Assembly (NCBI GenBank): GCA_036843405.1
Contig: DAITSJ010000005.1
Span: 124,001 to 188,000, forward strand
Direction of reading: 5' to 3'
Length of the DNA: 64,000 nucleotides
DNA from: DGNJ01 sp002388905
Lineage (GTDB): Bacteria; Pseudomonadota; Gammaproteobacteria; Pseudomonadales; Porticoccaceae
Shown here: positions 8,415 through 16,614 of the stretch, piece by piece
How the letters are laid out: each line of letters opens with the position of its first letter
Numbering within the stretch: position 1 is the stretch's first letter
Made by a program: the position numbers and the translations under genes
Notes under the pieces: generated by a model
Database searches by the model: none
What the model was told of the DNA's origin: nothing
What the model saw: the letters and a program-made list of their open reading frames with translations, nothing else

Positions 8415-9383
8415 TTAATAAGAGACGTACACGTCGGTGGTCAGTTCGCTGGGATCCGGTTGGGGGGCCGCCAGGGCTTCTTCCACCGCCCGGTCAATCA
8501 GGTCCGCCACTTCCTGGTCGATGGTTTTGAGTTCGGATGTCTTGAGCCAGCCCTCGCCAGTGACGCGCTCCCGGAATTTGGTCAGGCAGTCCCGCTCCTT
8601 GCGCAGTTTCTTGACCTCATCCTTGGCCCGGTAGAGCTGTGGGTCGCCGATAAAGTGACCGTTGAAGCGCACGGTATCGGCCTCGATCGAGGTGGGGCCG
8701 CCGCCATCGCGGGCCCGCTTAACGGCGCCGGCGACGGTCTCGTAGACGGCGAAGAAGTCTGTGCCGTCGACTTTTTCCGCGGGCATGCCAAAGGCCCCGG
8801 CACGGCTGGCAATATCCTTGGCGCCCAGGGCGTAACTGACGCCGGTGCCCTCGCCGTACTGGTTGTTCTCGAACATAAAAATATGGGGCAGCTTGAGGAC
8901 CACGGCCAGGTTGAGGGCCTCGAGCACTGTGCCCTGGCTGGAACCGCCGTCACCGGTAAAGGATACTGCGATATCCTTTTTGCCCAGCGTCTTGGCGGAT
9001 AGAGCGGCCCCGTTGCAAAGGGGCGGCGCGCCGCCGACGATGGCATTGGCGCCGAGCATGCCCTTGTGGAAATCGGCAATATGCATGGAGCCCCCCTTGC
9101 CGCGACAGAGACCGGTGGCCCTTCCCATGATTTCCTTCATCATGCCGATTACGTCGCAGCCCTTGGCGATGCTGTGGCCGTGACCCCGGTGGGTGCTGCC
9201 GATCACGTCACTGTCGGTCAGGTGCATGCACATGCCCACGGCGACCGCCTCCTGGCCGTCGGAAACATGGACAAAACCGGGGATATTGCCGCGCTCGAAC
9301 TCGACGATCGAGCGCTCTTCGAACAGGCGGATGGTCTTCATGGTGCGGTAGGCCTGCACCAGGAAGTCTTTTTCGTATTGCAT
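8415..9383 (-). CDS. 2-oxoacid/acetoin dehydrogenase E1, alpha subunit
   Basis: A 322-residue TPP-dependent E1 alpha subunit. It has the RGHGH segment near residue 66 and the ThDP/Mg2+ motif GDG (144-146) through NN (173-174), both intact. Its short length with no long N-terminal extension fits the acetoin-dehydrogenase AcoA type. First gene of the minus-strand operon; the start follows AAGGGGG. The 200-bp divergent region to the TetR gene contains a copy of the recurrent palindrome (9457-9474), 74 bp upstream of this start, so control by that operator is likely. Confidence 0.93.
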   Translation of the reverse strand: MQYEKDFLVQAYRTMKTIRLFEERSIVEFERGNIPGFVHVSDGQEAVAVGMCMHLTDSDVIGSTHRGHGHSIAKGCDVIGMMKEIMGRATGLCRGKGGSMHIADFHKGMLGANAIVGGAPPLCNGAALSAKTLGKKDIAVSFTGDGGSSQGTVLEALNLAVVLKLPHIFMFENNQYGEGTGVSYALGAKDIASRAGAFGMPAEKVDGTDFFAVYETVAGAVKRARDGGGPTSIEADTVRFNGHFIGDPQLYRAKDEVKKLRKERDCLTKFRERVTGEGWLKTSELKTIDQEVADLIDRAVEEALAAPQPDPSELTTDVYVSY

Positions 9384-9456
9384 CGGGAGTGCCCCCTTGG
9401 AGGAAGTTGTTTGTCTGGTCCTGTAACGATCGAATATACACCATGGCGATCAAAAA

Positions 9457-9474
9457 AATCAAACATGAATGTTT
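9457..9474. promoter_or_regulatory. Palindromic operator candidate, site 1
   Basis: AATCA-N8-TGTTT (AATCAAACATGAATGTTT) with the C and G at core positions 8 and 11. It lies between the divergent dehydrogenase operon (start 74 bp away) and tetR (start 110 bp away), a typical place for an autoregulatory operator. Member of the 11-site set; the left half-site has one mismatch to AAACA. Confidence 0.6.
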
Positions 9475-9583
9475 TGAGCGTGCCTGCTCATATATGGTAG
9501 TATCAACCAAGTCCCAGGAGAGCGATGTGCCGGCCATATCAGGCAGCAAAGGGAGTGTTGAAAACCGGAACGGGTAAGGGCAG

Positions 9584-10288
9584 ATGACCAGTAAAATGAC
9601 CAAGAAAGTGAAAAAGACCCAGAAAAACAGCAAACCGAGCCGAAGCGGCGACAGTTGGCAGGCGGAAAAGAGCGCGATGACGCGAAAATCCATCCTGGAT
9701 GCCACCATCGAATGCTTTATCGAACTGGGCTACGCCAAGACCACCACGGCCATGATTGCCGAGTATGCCGGCGTTTCCCGCGGCGCCATGATGCACCATT
9801 TCCCCTCCAGGCTTGCTGTACTCAGGGCCGCCATCGAGTACCTGCACGAGCAGCGCCTTCGTGAGTACCACGAACTGATGATGAATATTGACCTGCCCAA
9901 CGAACAACTGAGCAGGGAAAAGATCCGTTTATCCGTGGAGGGGGCCTGGCGATACGTTAATCTGCCGTCCTTTGTCGCCTACCATGAACTGCTCGCCGCC
10001 TCCCGCACGGATCCGGAGCTCAATGACATCATGCAACCCCTGGAGCGGGACTTCGAAGGTCTCTTTCTCCAGACCGTTAAAGAGGAATTCCCCCACTGGG
10101 CGGAGCTGGACATTCTCGATCTGTGCAATGACCTGGTCCAGTTCATGATGCGCGGCATGGCTTTAAGCCACATGGCGACGCGCAGAAAACAGCGTGCCGA
10201 ACGGATGATCGAATATATCACCGACAGCCTCGATCAACTGTATACCAAAGCTGCCAAGCAACAGGGAAGGACTTCCCGGTCGGCCTGA
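9584..10288 (+). CDS. TetR/AcrR-family transcriptional regulator
   Basis: A 234-residue regulator. A lysine-rich N-terminal tail of about 30 residues precedes the helix-turn-helix (about 36-82: TRKSILDATIECFIELGY, then TTTAMIAEYAGVSRGAMMHHFPSR), followed by an all-helical ligand-binding domain. TetR proteins usually repress neighbouring genes until a small ligand, often a pathway intermediate or acyl-CoA, binds. It is divergent from the dehydrogenase operon with a palindrome between them. It is the only TetR-type gene in the window and therefore my leading candidate for the protein that reads the recurrent palindrome (inference). ATG 9584 follows GGGTAAGGG. Confidence 0.93.
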   Translation: MTSKMTKKVKKTQKNSKPSRSGDSWQAEKSAMTRKSILDATIECFIELGYAKTTTAMIAEYAGVSRGAMMHHFPSRLAVLRAAIEYLHEQRLREYHELMMNIDLPNEQLSREKIRLSVEGAWRYVNLPSFVAYHELLAASRTDPELNDIMQPLERDFEGLFLQTVKEEFPHWAELDILDLCNDLVQFMMRGMALSHMATRRKQRAERMIEYITDSLDQLYTKAAKQQGRTSRSA

Positions 10289-10366
10289 TTGCCCGAAGCA
10301 CTATCCTGACCTCGCCGCGGCATTTTCTTTTCGGCCAGGATTCCTGCCTGGATCAGTGTTACACGC

Positions 10367-11170
10367 TCAGTCCGTTTGTTTCGGACTGTTTTCCCGGCGC
10401 CAGTTCGAAAGCCGCTCTATAAAGTCGCCGGCGGCCATGGCCGTGGTCTCCGCTTCCACCTCCACCTGTTCGCCGTGAGCGAGCGGTCCGGACCACAGGG
10501 CCTGCAGGCAGCGCTTGGTGCCGGCAAATGCGGCGCCGGAACACTGATCAAGCCGTTCAACGACTGATTTCACATGCTCGTCCAGATCATGGTCGCTTTT
10601 GAAGGAACGGGTAACCAGGTCAATCTCCGCGGCCCGGGCACCGGAAATGGCCTCTCCCAGTAGCAGCATCTCCTGGGCCCGTCGAAAAGCCAGCATCCTT
10701 CCACCCCACTGAGTGCCGCCCCAGGCCGCTACGAATCCCAGCGTCACTTCCGGAAAGCTGAACCGGGCCGCGTCCGTGGTGTAGAGAAAGTCGCAGCGAA
10801 GCAGCAGTTCGAGGCCACCGCCCAGGGCGCCGGACCTGGCGATGCCGATGACCGGCTTGGGAAGATTGGCGATGAGGCGACCCAGGGCCTGGCCCCGGTG
10901 CACCAGAACCTGAAAATCCTCTGATTCAAGCTCATTGAGGCTCGGCTTGAGTTCATTGACCATCACGGCGCCCCGGTGAAACCCGGGACCACCGGCATCG
11001 ATAACAACGGCCGTGACCGCGTTATCCTCGTGAGCCCGTTTGAATTGTGCAGTCAATGCCCGCCACATGGCCAGGCTGATGCCGTAGGATTCGCCGGCGT
11101 TATCTTTTGTCAGGTAAAGGACGCCTTTGTCGAGACGGCGTATGAGCGGCTCGCTATTTTCCAGTGGCAT
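10367..11170 (-). CDS. Enoyl-CoA hydratase/isomerase family protein (1)
   Basis: A 267-residue crotonase-fold protein. Both acid/base glutamates of classical hydratases are at expected places: Glu121 in GGGLELL and Glu141 in FPEVTLG, and the oxyanion-hole glycines are in GGPGFHRGA and GALGGG. Crotonase members hydrate, isomerise or cleave acyl-CoAs; the specific reaction is not readable. It is transcribed alone, divergent from the quinone-reductase gene, with a perfect-half-site palindrome (11239-11256) 69 bp upstream of its start. The SD is weak (AAGGGA about 14 bases upstream). Confidence 0.85.
   Translation of the reverse strand: MPLENSEPLIRRLDKGVLYLTKDNAGESYGISLAMWRALTAQFKRAHEDNAVTAVVIDAGGPGFHRGAVMVNELKPSLNELESEDFQVLVHRGQALGRLIANLPKPVIGIARSGALGGGLELLLRCDFLYTTDAARFSFPEVTLGFVAAWGGTQWGGRMLAFRRAQEMLLLGEAISGARAAEIDLVTRSFKSDHDLDEHVKSVVERLDQCSGAAFAGTKRCLQALWSGPLAHGEQVEVEAETTAMAAGDFIERLSNWRRENSPKQTD
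10368..10392 (+). terminator. Hairpin terminator after tetR (overlaps the convergent gene's end)
   Basis: Stem CAGTCCG (10368-10374) and CGGACTG (10382-10388) with a seven-base loop, followed by TTTT on the plus strand. It lies 80 bp after the tetR stop and inside the last codons of the convergent enoyl-CoA hydratase gene. The T-tract is short, so strength is uncertain. Confidence 0.45.
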
Positions 11171-11238
11171 GATTTCTTGCTTATCCCTTGTCAGTTGCCC
11201 TTCCGGCCGGCGACACGCGGCGGGGCAATACGGTACGA

Positions 11239-11256
11239 AAACAATCTAAACTGTTT
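11239..11256. promoter_or_regulatory. Palindromic operator candidate, site 2
   Basis: AAACAATCTAAACTGTTT: both half-sites match AAACA/TGTTT exactly with 8-bp spacing. It sits between the divergent enoyl-CoA hydratase (start 11170) and quinone reductase (start 11360), so one site could control both. Confidence 0.7.
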
Positions 11257-11359
11257 GTTTGTCACCGGAGGTATGGTATGTTCTGGCGCCACTTTATTCA
11301 ATTGGTATCGCATGCGGTGCCCTGAAGGGGCAGACTGAGCGGTACTGGAGGATCGGTAC

Positions 11360-12322
11360 ATGAAAGCCGCAATGTATTCAAAAAATGGTTCTCCGGAGGT
11401 TTTGGAATACCGGGATGCTCCGGATCCCACCCTAGGTCCCGACCAGGTGCTGATCCGGGTCAAGGCCATCAGTATCGAGGGAGGCGACCTGCTCAACCGG
11501 CGGCTGGTGCCCCCGCCGTCCTTTCCCCATATCGGCGGCTATCAGGCCGCCGGCATCATTGAAGCCACGGGCAGCGATGTGACCGGCCTCTCGGTGGGGC
11601 AACATGTGGTCGCTTTCAATTGGGCGGGGTCCCACGCCGAACTGTTTTGCGTTCCGACCCATTATGTCTATTCGTTACCGGAATCCCTGGACTTCGAGCT
11701 GGCCTCCACCATTCCGGTGCCTTTCGGCACGGCGGATGACAGCCTCTTCGAATTCGGCGGACTCGCTGCCGGGGAAACCGTGCTTATCCAGGGTGCCGCC
11801 GGCGGCGTCGGTATTGCCGCGGTGCAGTTGGCCGGCAGGGCCGGTGCCACCGTGATTGGCACCAGTTCCAGCGATGAGCGATTGTCCCGCCTGCGCTCCC
11901 TGGGCATGGATCATGGTATCAACTACCGGAGCGAGGACATTGCCGAAAGAGCGCTGGAACTGACCGGCGGCAAGGGCGTGGATCTGGTGGTGGACCTCGC
12001 CGGCGGCAACGCGGTCGACGACCTGTTCAAGGCCGTCCGTTACCGGGGCAGGATTGCGGTCGTCGGGGCTTCCAGCGGCGATCTGCCCAGTTTCGGGTTT
12101 TTCGATATTATCCGCAAAAGCCTGACACTGGCGGGGGTTTCTTTCGGACGCGAAATGCATCTGCCCCGCGTCCACAGGATGCTGGACGGGCTGATTGACG
12201 AGGTGGCAACCGGAAAATTGCATATGCCCATCGACAGAACCTTTCCCCTGAGTGAAGCGGCCGCGGCGCACTGGTATGCGGAAGAGGCCCATCCCTTTGG
12301 ACGGGTATTGATGATTCCCTAA
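11360..12322 (+). CDS. Zinc-independent quinone-oxidoreductase-type MDR (1)
   Basis: A 320-residue medium-chain dehydrogenase/reductase of the NADPH:quinone reductase branch. The N-terminal GroES-like domain lacks zinc-binding cysteines. The Rossmann domain carries VLIQGAAGGVGIAAVQLA (about residues 136-153). Such enzymes reduce quinones or the C=C bond of enones using NAD(P)H. SD GGAGG precedes ATG 11360. Its stop codon overlaps the start of the LuxR-type gene (TAATG), so the two are co-translated. A palindrome lies 104 bp upstream. Confidence 0.88.
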   Translation: MKAAMYSKNGSPEVLEYRDAPDPTLGPDQVLIRVKAISIEGGDLLNRRLVPPPSFPHIGGYQAAGIIEATGSDVTGLSVGQHVVAFNWAGSHAELFCVPTHYVYSLPESLDFELASTIPVPFGTADDSLFEFGGLAAGETVLIQGAAGGVGIAAVQLAGRAGATVIGTSSSDERLSRLRSLGMDHGINYRSEDIAERALELTGGKGVDLVVDLAGGNAVDDLFKAVRYRGRIAVVGASSGDLPSFGFFDIIRKSLTLAGVSFGREMHLPRVHRMLDGLIDEVATGKLHMPIDRTFPLSEAAAAHWYAEEAHPFGRVLMIP

Positions 12323-13104
12323 TGTCCCTGACGGGTGGTCTGGTCATGAACGGTATTGCAGAACAGTTTCGGCAACGTATTGACGGTCAGCCGCTGGACA
12401 GGGCCAGCGAGATTCTTGCCCAGGTCGCTTCCGATATGGGCTGGGACCTGGCGGCATTCATGGGCGATACGACCCAGAGGCGGTTGCCACGCGATCAGGC
12501 GGGAGATTATATTGCCCGGCGCATGGGCTGGCCTGCGGAATACCTGGCCGAATGGTCGAGACGCAATATGGCAGGGCACTGTCCCGTAGGCCGGCGCTGT
12601 GGCCGGGTGGCCTGGCCTTTCCGGTGGGAATCCGTGCCTACAGCCCGCTGCTGGCGGGATCTGCGGCTGGTGGACGACCAGCGCGAGGCGCTGGCGTTCT
12701 ACCGGGAGTGCGCTGAGGGTGCGGTGACGGTTCCCGTACACCGGCCCGGCGGCAAAACCGGCTATGTCAGCTGGTTCAGCCGTTCGCGACGGCGACTGCG
12801 AAGCCTTTCCGAGGAGTGCCACGACAGCATTCACCTGCTGTCCCACCTTTTCATGCACCACTTCGATCAAGTGAACGACTGGACCGGCAGCCCTGTGTCG
12901 GCCAGGGAACTGACCCGGCGGGAACTCGAGTGTCTGACCTGGGCGGCCCGTGGCAAGACAGAGGAAGAAATCGGCTTGATTATCGGACGCTCGCCCGCCA
13001 CTGCCCGGTTCCACTTGCGCAACGCCATGGCAAAGCTGGATGCCAGCAATCGCACCCATGCCGTGGCCAGGGCCTGTAGCCGGGGTCTCGTTGTGGTCGA
13101 CTGA
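12322..13104 (+). CDS. LuxR-type regulator, no synthase nearby (LuxR solo)
   Basis: A 260-residue protein. An N-terminal domain resembling the autoinducer-binding fold (about 15-170, with WPF-W and GKTGYVSWFS segments) precedes a C-terminal LuxR helix-turn-helix (about 195-257: LTRRELECLTWAARGKTEEEIG, then RSPATARFHLRNAMAKLD). No LuxI-type gene is visible in the window. Where acyl-homoserine-lactone receptors carry the Asp-Pro motif, this protein reads His-Cys-Pro, so a different ligand is possible; that alignment is by eye and tentative. It overlaps the preceding reductase stop by one base, an unusual pairing suggesting the regulator senses or controls the same pathway. Confidence 0.8.
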   Translation: MSLTGGLVMNGIAEQFRQRIDGQPLDRASEILAQVASDMGWDLAAFMGDTTQRRLPRDQAGDYIARRMGWPAEYLAEWSRRNMAGHCPVGRRCGRVAWPFRWESVPTARCWRDLRLVDDQREALAFYRECAEGAVTVPVHRPGGKTGYVSWFSRSRRRLRSLSEECHDSIHLLSHLFMHHFDQVNDWTGSPVSARELTRRELECLTWAARGKTEEEIGLIIGRSPATARFHLRNAMAKLDASNRTHAVARACSRGLVVVD

Positions 13105-13131
13105 AGCTGTCTGGGCGCCGCGGACGGTGGA

Positions 13132-14145
13132 TCAGGCCAGCTTGACCAGGCATTTCCCCCGACTTTTACCTGTGAGCATGTCGCTGTAGGCTTGAGCTGT
13201 TTCGCCGATGCCATCCGCGACGGTGACCGGACTGCTCAGCTTTCCGGCCGCAATCCAGTCGCTCATTTCGGCGATAGCCTCCGGATAGCGGTCCATGTAA
13301 TCGGAGAACATGAAGCCCTCGGCCCTGGCGCGCTTGGTAATAAGTTCCCACATATGATGGATGCCTTCGTGGCTGTCGGTATCGTACTGGGAAATTGCTC
13401 CGCACAGGACAATGCGGGCACCCAGGGCCAGGTGTTGCATGGCTGTATCGAGGAGGGCGCCGCCCACGTTGTCGAAGTAAATATCGAGGCCGTCCGGAAA
13501 CTGGTGTTCCAGTTGGGAAGACAGGTCTTCCCCGGCGCGATAATTAACCGCGGCATCGTAATTCAGCTCATCCCGGAGCCACGCACACTTTTCCTCGGAG
13601 CTGCTCATGCCCACGGTGCGGCAGCCCTTGATTTTGGCGATCTGGCCGACGATGGCACCGACCCCACCGCCGGCGGCACTGACCAGGATATTGTCCCCCC
13701 GGCGCGGCCTGCCGATATCCAGTAAACCAAAATAGGCCGTCATTCCCGCAGGACCCAGGGCAGCCAGGTATTCGTGGAGGGGTACTCCTTCGGACTCATC
13801 TATGATCGTCATCAGGTCGGAGCCGTCCGCGACACTCCAGGTTTCCCAGGCGGTGCGCCCCATTACCAGGGCGCCCTCCGGATACTCCGGGTGGCGGGAT
13901 TCAGCGATGCGGCCGAGGACGATGCTCTGGACAGGCGCATCCAGGGGCATGGCGGACAGGTAGTTGTCGCTCGCCCCTTCGTTCATCCACTGCCTGAAAC
14001 CGGCATCCAGTGAGAGGTAAAGGTTTTTGATCAGGAACTGACCGTCCTCAAGGGCCGGCAGTTCGCTTTCCATCAACCGGAAATTTTCTGCGCTCAGTGC
14101 CCCCTCGGGCCTCGACGCGAGTACGACTTGCTGATTTGTGGCCAT
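13132..14145 (-). CDS. NADP-dependent MDR oxidoreductase (LTB4DH/CurA type)
   Basis: A 337-residue MDR protein of the leukotriene-B4-dehydrogenase/CurA branch, which reduces the C=C of alpha,beta-unsaturated ketones and aldehydes with NADPH. Markers are the AAGGGVGAIVGQIAK nucleotide loop, the FDNVGG motif and absence of zinc ligands. ATG 14145 is chosen: GGGAG precedes it and MATNQQVVLASRPEG is the usual family start; the open frame extends 21 codons further without features. It follows the MFS gene on the same strand after a hairpin, so it may have its own promoter within 14146-14244. Confidence 0.88.
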   Translation of the reverse strand: MATNQQVVLASRPEGALSAENFRLMESELPALEDGQFLIKNLYLSLDAGFRQWMNEGASDNYLSAMPLDAPVQSIVLGRIAESRHPEYPEGALVMGRTAWETWSVADGSDLMTIIDESEGVPLHEYLAALGPAGMTAYFGLLDIGRPRRGDNILVSAAGGGVGAIVGQIAKIKGCRTVGMSSSEEKCAWLRDELNYDAAVNYRAGEDLSSQLEHQFPDGLDIYFDNVGGALLDTAMQHLALGARIVLCGAISQYDTDSHEGIHHMWELITKRARAEGFMFSDYMDRYPEAIAEMSDWIAAGKLSSPVTVADGIGETAQAYSDMLTGKSRGKCLVKLA

Positions 14146-14244
14146 GGCTGTCTCCCGGTAATGATCCCCTGCCCGGGCAAAGGCGGGCGTGAAGGGAGTT
14201 GGATGCATAAGAATAGTACGATCATATCAGTGCGATATTTCCTG

Positions 14245-14270
14245 ACCACCTGCCGATTCCGGCAGGTGGT
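14245..14270 (-). terminator. Hairpin downstream of the MFS transporter gene
   Basis: An 11-bp perfect stem (14245-14255 with 14260-14270) and ATTC loop, 30 bp beyond the MFS stop codon. On the minus strand the following bases (CAGGAAATATC) are not a strong U-tract, so it may be a weak terminator or an RNA-processing hairpin between the MFS and reductase genes. Confidence 0.5.
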
Positions 14271-14300
14271 CGCAAACCATTTGGTCGGCCCGGCGGTTCA

Positions 14301-15623
14301 TCAGGTTTCAGCGGCTCCCGTGAGGGAGTTCCGGTTACGGATCATGATCATGGACACGGCGGAGGCCAGGATGGGCAGGGCGAAAATGGCGTAACTCTGG
14401 GCGGCGGTCCAGAACCAGGCCAGAAGGAAGCCGGCCAGCAGAGGACCGAAGACGGCACCGAGCCGGCCGATGCCGATAGCCATTCCGGTGCCGGTATTGC
14501 GCAACTGGGCATCGAATACCAGGGGGGCCAGGGCGTAGAGGCCAGTGAAGGCTCCGAATAGGCTGATGCCCATCAGGAACGCCAGGCCCAGCATCAGGGT
14601 AAGTGCGGAACCGACGATGGTCATGGCAAGCATCAGCAGTACGCTTGTCAACATGAAGCCGAGAATAACCCGCTGGATGTCCAGGCGGGTCGCCAGTACG
14701 CCGAACAGCAGTTGACCCATAAGCCCTCCGACATTCAAAAGCACGCCGCCGGATATTCCCTGCTGCATGCTCAACCCGGCATTGACCAGAAGCTTCGGCG
14801 TCCAGCTCATGACAAAATAAAAAGAAGTCATGAGCAGGAAAAACGCCAGGCAAAAGAGAACGGTATTTTTGCGGATATCCGGCGCCAGGGTGTCCAGCAC
14901 CGGTATTTTCCGGGTCCTGGCGGGGGCCGAGTCCGGCAGGGATTCGAGGGAATCGTAATCCAGTTTTGCCAGTACCTCATTGATTTTGTCCAGTGCTCCG
15001 ACGGGGCGTCTGGCGAGCAGATAGGCCAGGCTTTCCGGCAGGCGGAAATAGACCAGAGGGATCAATATCAGCGAAAACAGACCGCCCAGGATAAAGACGG
15101 AAGGCCAGCCGTATTGGGCAATCAGGTAGACGGCCAGGACCCCTCCCAGCATCGCACCGAGAGGATAGCCGGTGCCGAGAATGGCGATGGACAAGGAGCG
15201 CCGCTGGCTGGAGGCGTATTCGGCAACCATGGTATTGATGCTGGGCAGCATCGTGCCCACACCGATGCCGGTAAGCAGGCGCATGGCGCTCAATTGGATG
15301 ATGTCCGTGCAGAAAGCCGACAGCAGCATGCCAGCGGTGACCACTACCAGGCTGGTCAATATCGCCCAGCGGCGGCCGTACTGGTCGGCCAGGGGGGCAA
15401 CAAGGAGAGAGCCCACCATCATGCCGGCGAGCCCCATGCTGAACAGAACCCCGAGCCGCTCGGGAGTAATTGACCACTCCTGCGCTATCTGCGGTGCGGT
15501 GAAGGCGATGGCCAGGACATCGAAGCCGTCGATCATGTTGATGATCACACAGATGGCGATGGCGGCGATCTGGAACCGGCTCATGGCTGACGATTGCAGC
15601 GTCGTTATTATCGGGTGAGTCAA
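14301..15623 (-). CDS. MFS transporter, aromatic acid:H+ symporter type
   Basis: A 440-residue, about 12-helix inner-membrane porter of the AAHS branch (PcaK/BenK-like). The diagnostic segment NMIDGFDVLAIAFTAPQIA lies in helix 1 and the loop 2-3 motif reads PLADQYGRRWA. Family members import aromatic and related carboxylic acids with protons. I place the start at TTG 15623: AGGAG lies about seven bases upstream and MTHPIITTLQSSAMSRFQ matches the usual N-terminus, whereas the open frame upstream encodes nothing typical. A palindrome (15753-15770) is 130 bp upstream. The substrate is probably an organic acid of the pathway (inference). Confidence 0.9.
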   Translation of the reverse strand: MTHPIITTLQSSAMSRFQIAAIAICVIINMIDGFDVLAIAFTAPQIAQEWSITPERLGVLFSMGLAGMMVGSLLVAPLADQYGRRWAILTSLVVVTAGMLLSAFCTDIIQLSAMRLLTGIGVGTMLPSINTMVAEYASSQRRSLSIAILGTGYPLGAMLGGVLAVYLIAQYGWPSVFILGGLFSLILIPLVYFRLPESLAYLLARRPVGALDKINEVLAKLDYDSLESLPDSAPARTRKIPVLDTLAPDIRKNTVLFCLAFFLLMTSFYFVMSWTPKLLVNAGLSMQQGISGGVLLNVGGLMGQLLFGVLATRLDIQRVILGFMLTSVLLMLAMTIVGSALTLMLGLAFLMGISLFGAFTGLYALAPLVFDAQLRNTGTGMAIGIGRLGAVFGPLLAGFLLAWFWTAAQSYAIFALPILASAVSMIMIRNRNSLTGAAET

Positions 15624-15752
15624 TGTTTTCTCCTGTCGCCGGCGCGATTCGCTGCCGCGGTGCCGGTTTGCCCCCTCAACCCGCCAATGGTCCGCTTGTC
15701 CTGGTGAAAGGGAACGTTGCCGGGCAGCAAGCGCCGGAATCAGTTTGTTTAA

Positions 15753-15770
15753 AAACAGTCTAATATGTCT
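15753..15770. promoter_or_regulatory. Palindromic operator candidate, site 3
   Basis: AAACAGTCTAATATGTCT: the left half is exact, the right half has one mismatch, with 8-bp spacing. It is closely similar to site 2 in the core (TCTAA). It lies 130 bp upstream of the TTG start of the MFS transporter. Confidence 0.6.
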
Positions 15771-15874
15771 TTTATATGGCTGGCAAATAGCTGTTGGTGG
15801 CACGGTTTCGTGGTCAATAACCGGGTCTGAAACGGGTTGCGCGCCATGACCACGCTGCGGATCCAGGACAGGGC

Positions 15875-16261
15875 CTAGGAAGAAAAATTAAGTTCCACAT
15901 CCATCCCCGTGGGATCTTTCACCACCAACTGCACCGTGTCGAATTCGGGGAAGTCACGCCGGCAATAGGGTGTCCGGCAAGTTTCCAGATGCTTCGAAAA
16001 TGCGTCGACACCGGTACAGGTAAAGGCGATATGGTCCACATGGCCGGGTTCCCCCGTCGGTGCGGCCATTTCCCCGGAGTCGGCGGCTTCCATCAGGTGC
16101 AGGACAGGCTTGTCGCCCGCATAGAGCCAGAAGCCCGGTACCGGCACGTCCGGGCGCCAGCCTTCCCGCAGGCCGATGATATCCACATAGAAATCCCGGA
16201 CCCTTGCAAGCAGTTCCCTGTTGGCCTTGATATTGACGTGATTGAGATCGTGGATGGGCAT
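15875..16261 (-). CDS. VOC (glyoxalase/dioxygenase superfamily) protein (1)
   Basis: A 128-residue single-module vicinal-oxygen-chelate protein. Candidate metal ligands sit at the conserved strand positions: His8 (LNHVNI), His55 (VLHLME), His77 (VDHIAF) and Glu123 (DVELNF). The fold serves glyoxalases, extradiol dioxygenases, epimerases and thiol transferases; the reaction here is not assignable. ATG 16261 (MPIHDLNHVNI) is the natural family start. It is an isolated minus-strand gene between the MFS transporter and the divergent SDR. Confidence 0.82.
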   Translation of the reverse strand: MPIHDLNHVNIKANRELLARVRDFYVDIIGLREGWRPDVPVPGFWLYAGDKPVLHLMEAADSGEMAAPTGEPGHVDHIAFTCTGVDAFSKHLETCRTPYCRRDFPEFDTVQLVVKDPTGMDVELNFSS

Positions 16262-16614
16262 GGGCGATAGCCTTGCTGGCACGCTACGTGCCGCGGGACG
16301 TGAACCCTCAGGATTACATAATGGCGACTGGCCGGCAATGTCTGTGGCGGGCAGATAGGCCGGGGTGGACACACGCCCAAGTCCTTGTCCGGGTGGGCAT
16401 TTCGAGAAGACGGGGTGTCGAAACCGAAAGGAACCGGTTTTTTCCGTGGCAACGATACCGCTGCCCCATTATACACCCTGCCTTCATTGAGAAATTTTAC
16501 GTCATTTGGCTCTTGATAGTCGGACCATTTTAGGCCAGAATCAAACAGGCTGTATTGTTTTTATTGATAAGTCGAAATATATTCACACTGAAAGGCGAAT
16601 CCGGAGGAGCAGTA
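16262..16614. other. Divergent promoter region with operator
   Basis: 353 bp between the VOC gene (minus) and the SDR (plus). The left part is GC-rich without features. The right part, from about 16490, is AT-rich and contains the palindrome at 16543-16560 followed by TTGATAAGTCG-like promoter-grade sequence and the SDR ribosome-binding site GGAGGAG at 16601-16607. No small gene is supported. Confidence 0.6.
16543..16560. promoter_or_regulatory. Palindromic operator candidate, site 4
   Basis: AAACAGGCTGTATTGTTT: both half-sites are exact with 8-bp spacing. It lies 55 bp before the SDR start at 16615, where binding would overlap a promoter and repress. Confidence 0.7.

Noticed and set aside
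9461..9474. Shorter AAACA-N4-TGTTT palindrome at sites 1 and 5
   Set aside because: Only two of eleven sites have this spacing, and both also fit the 8-bp spacing with one mismatch, so I treat the longer form as the real motif.
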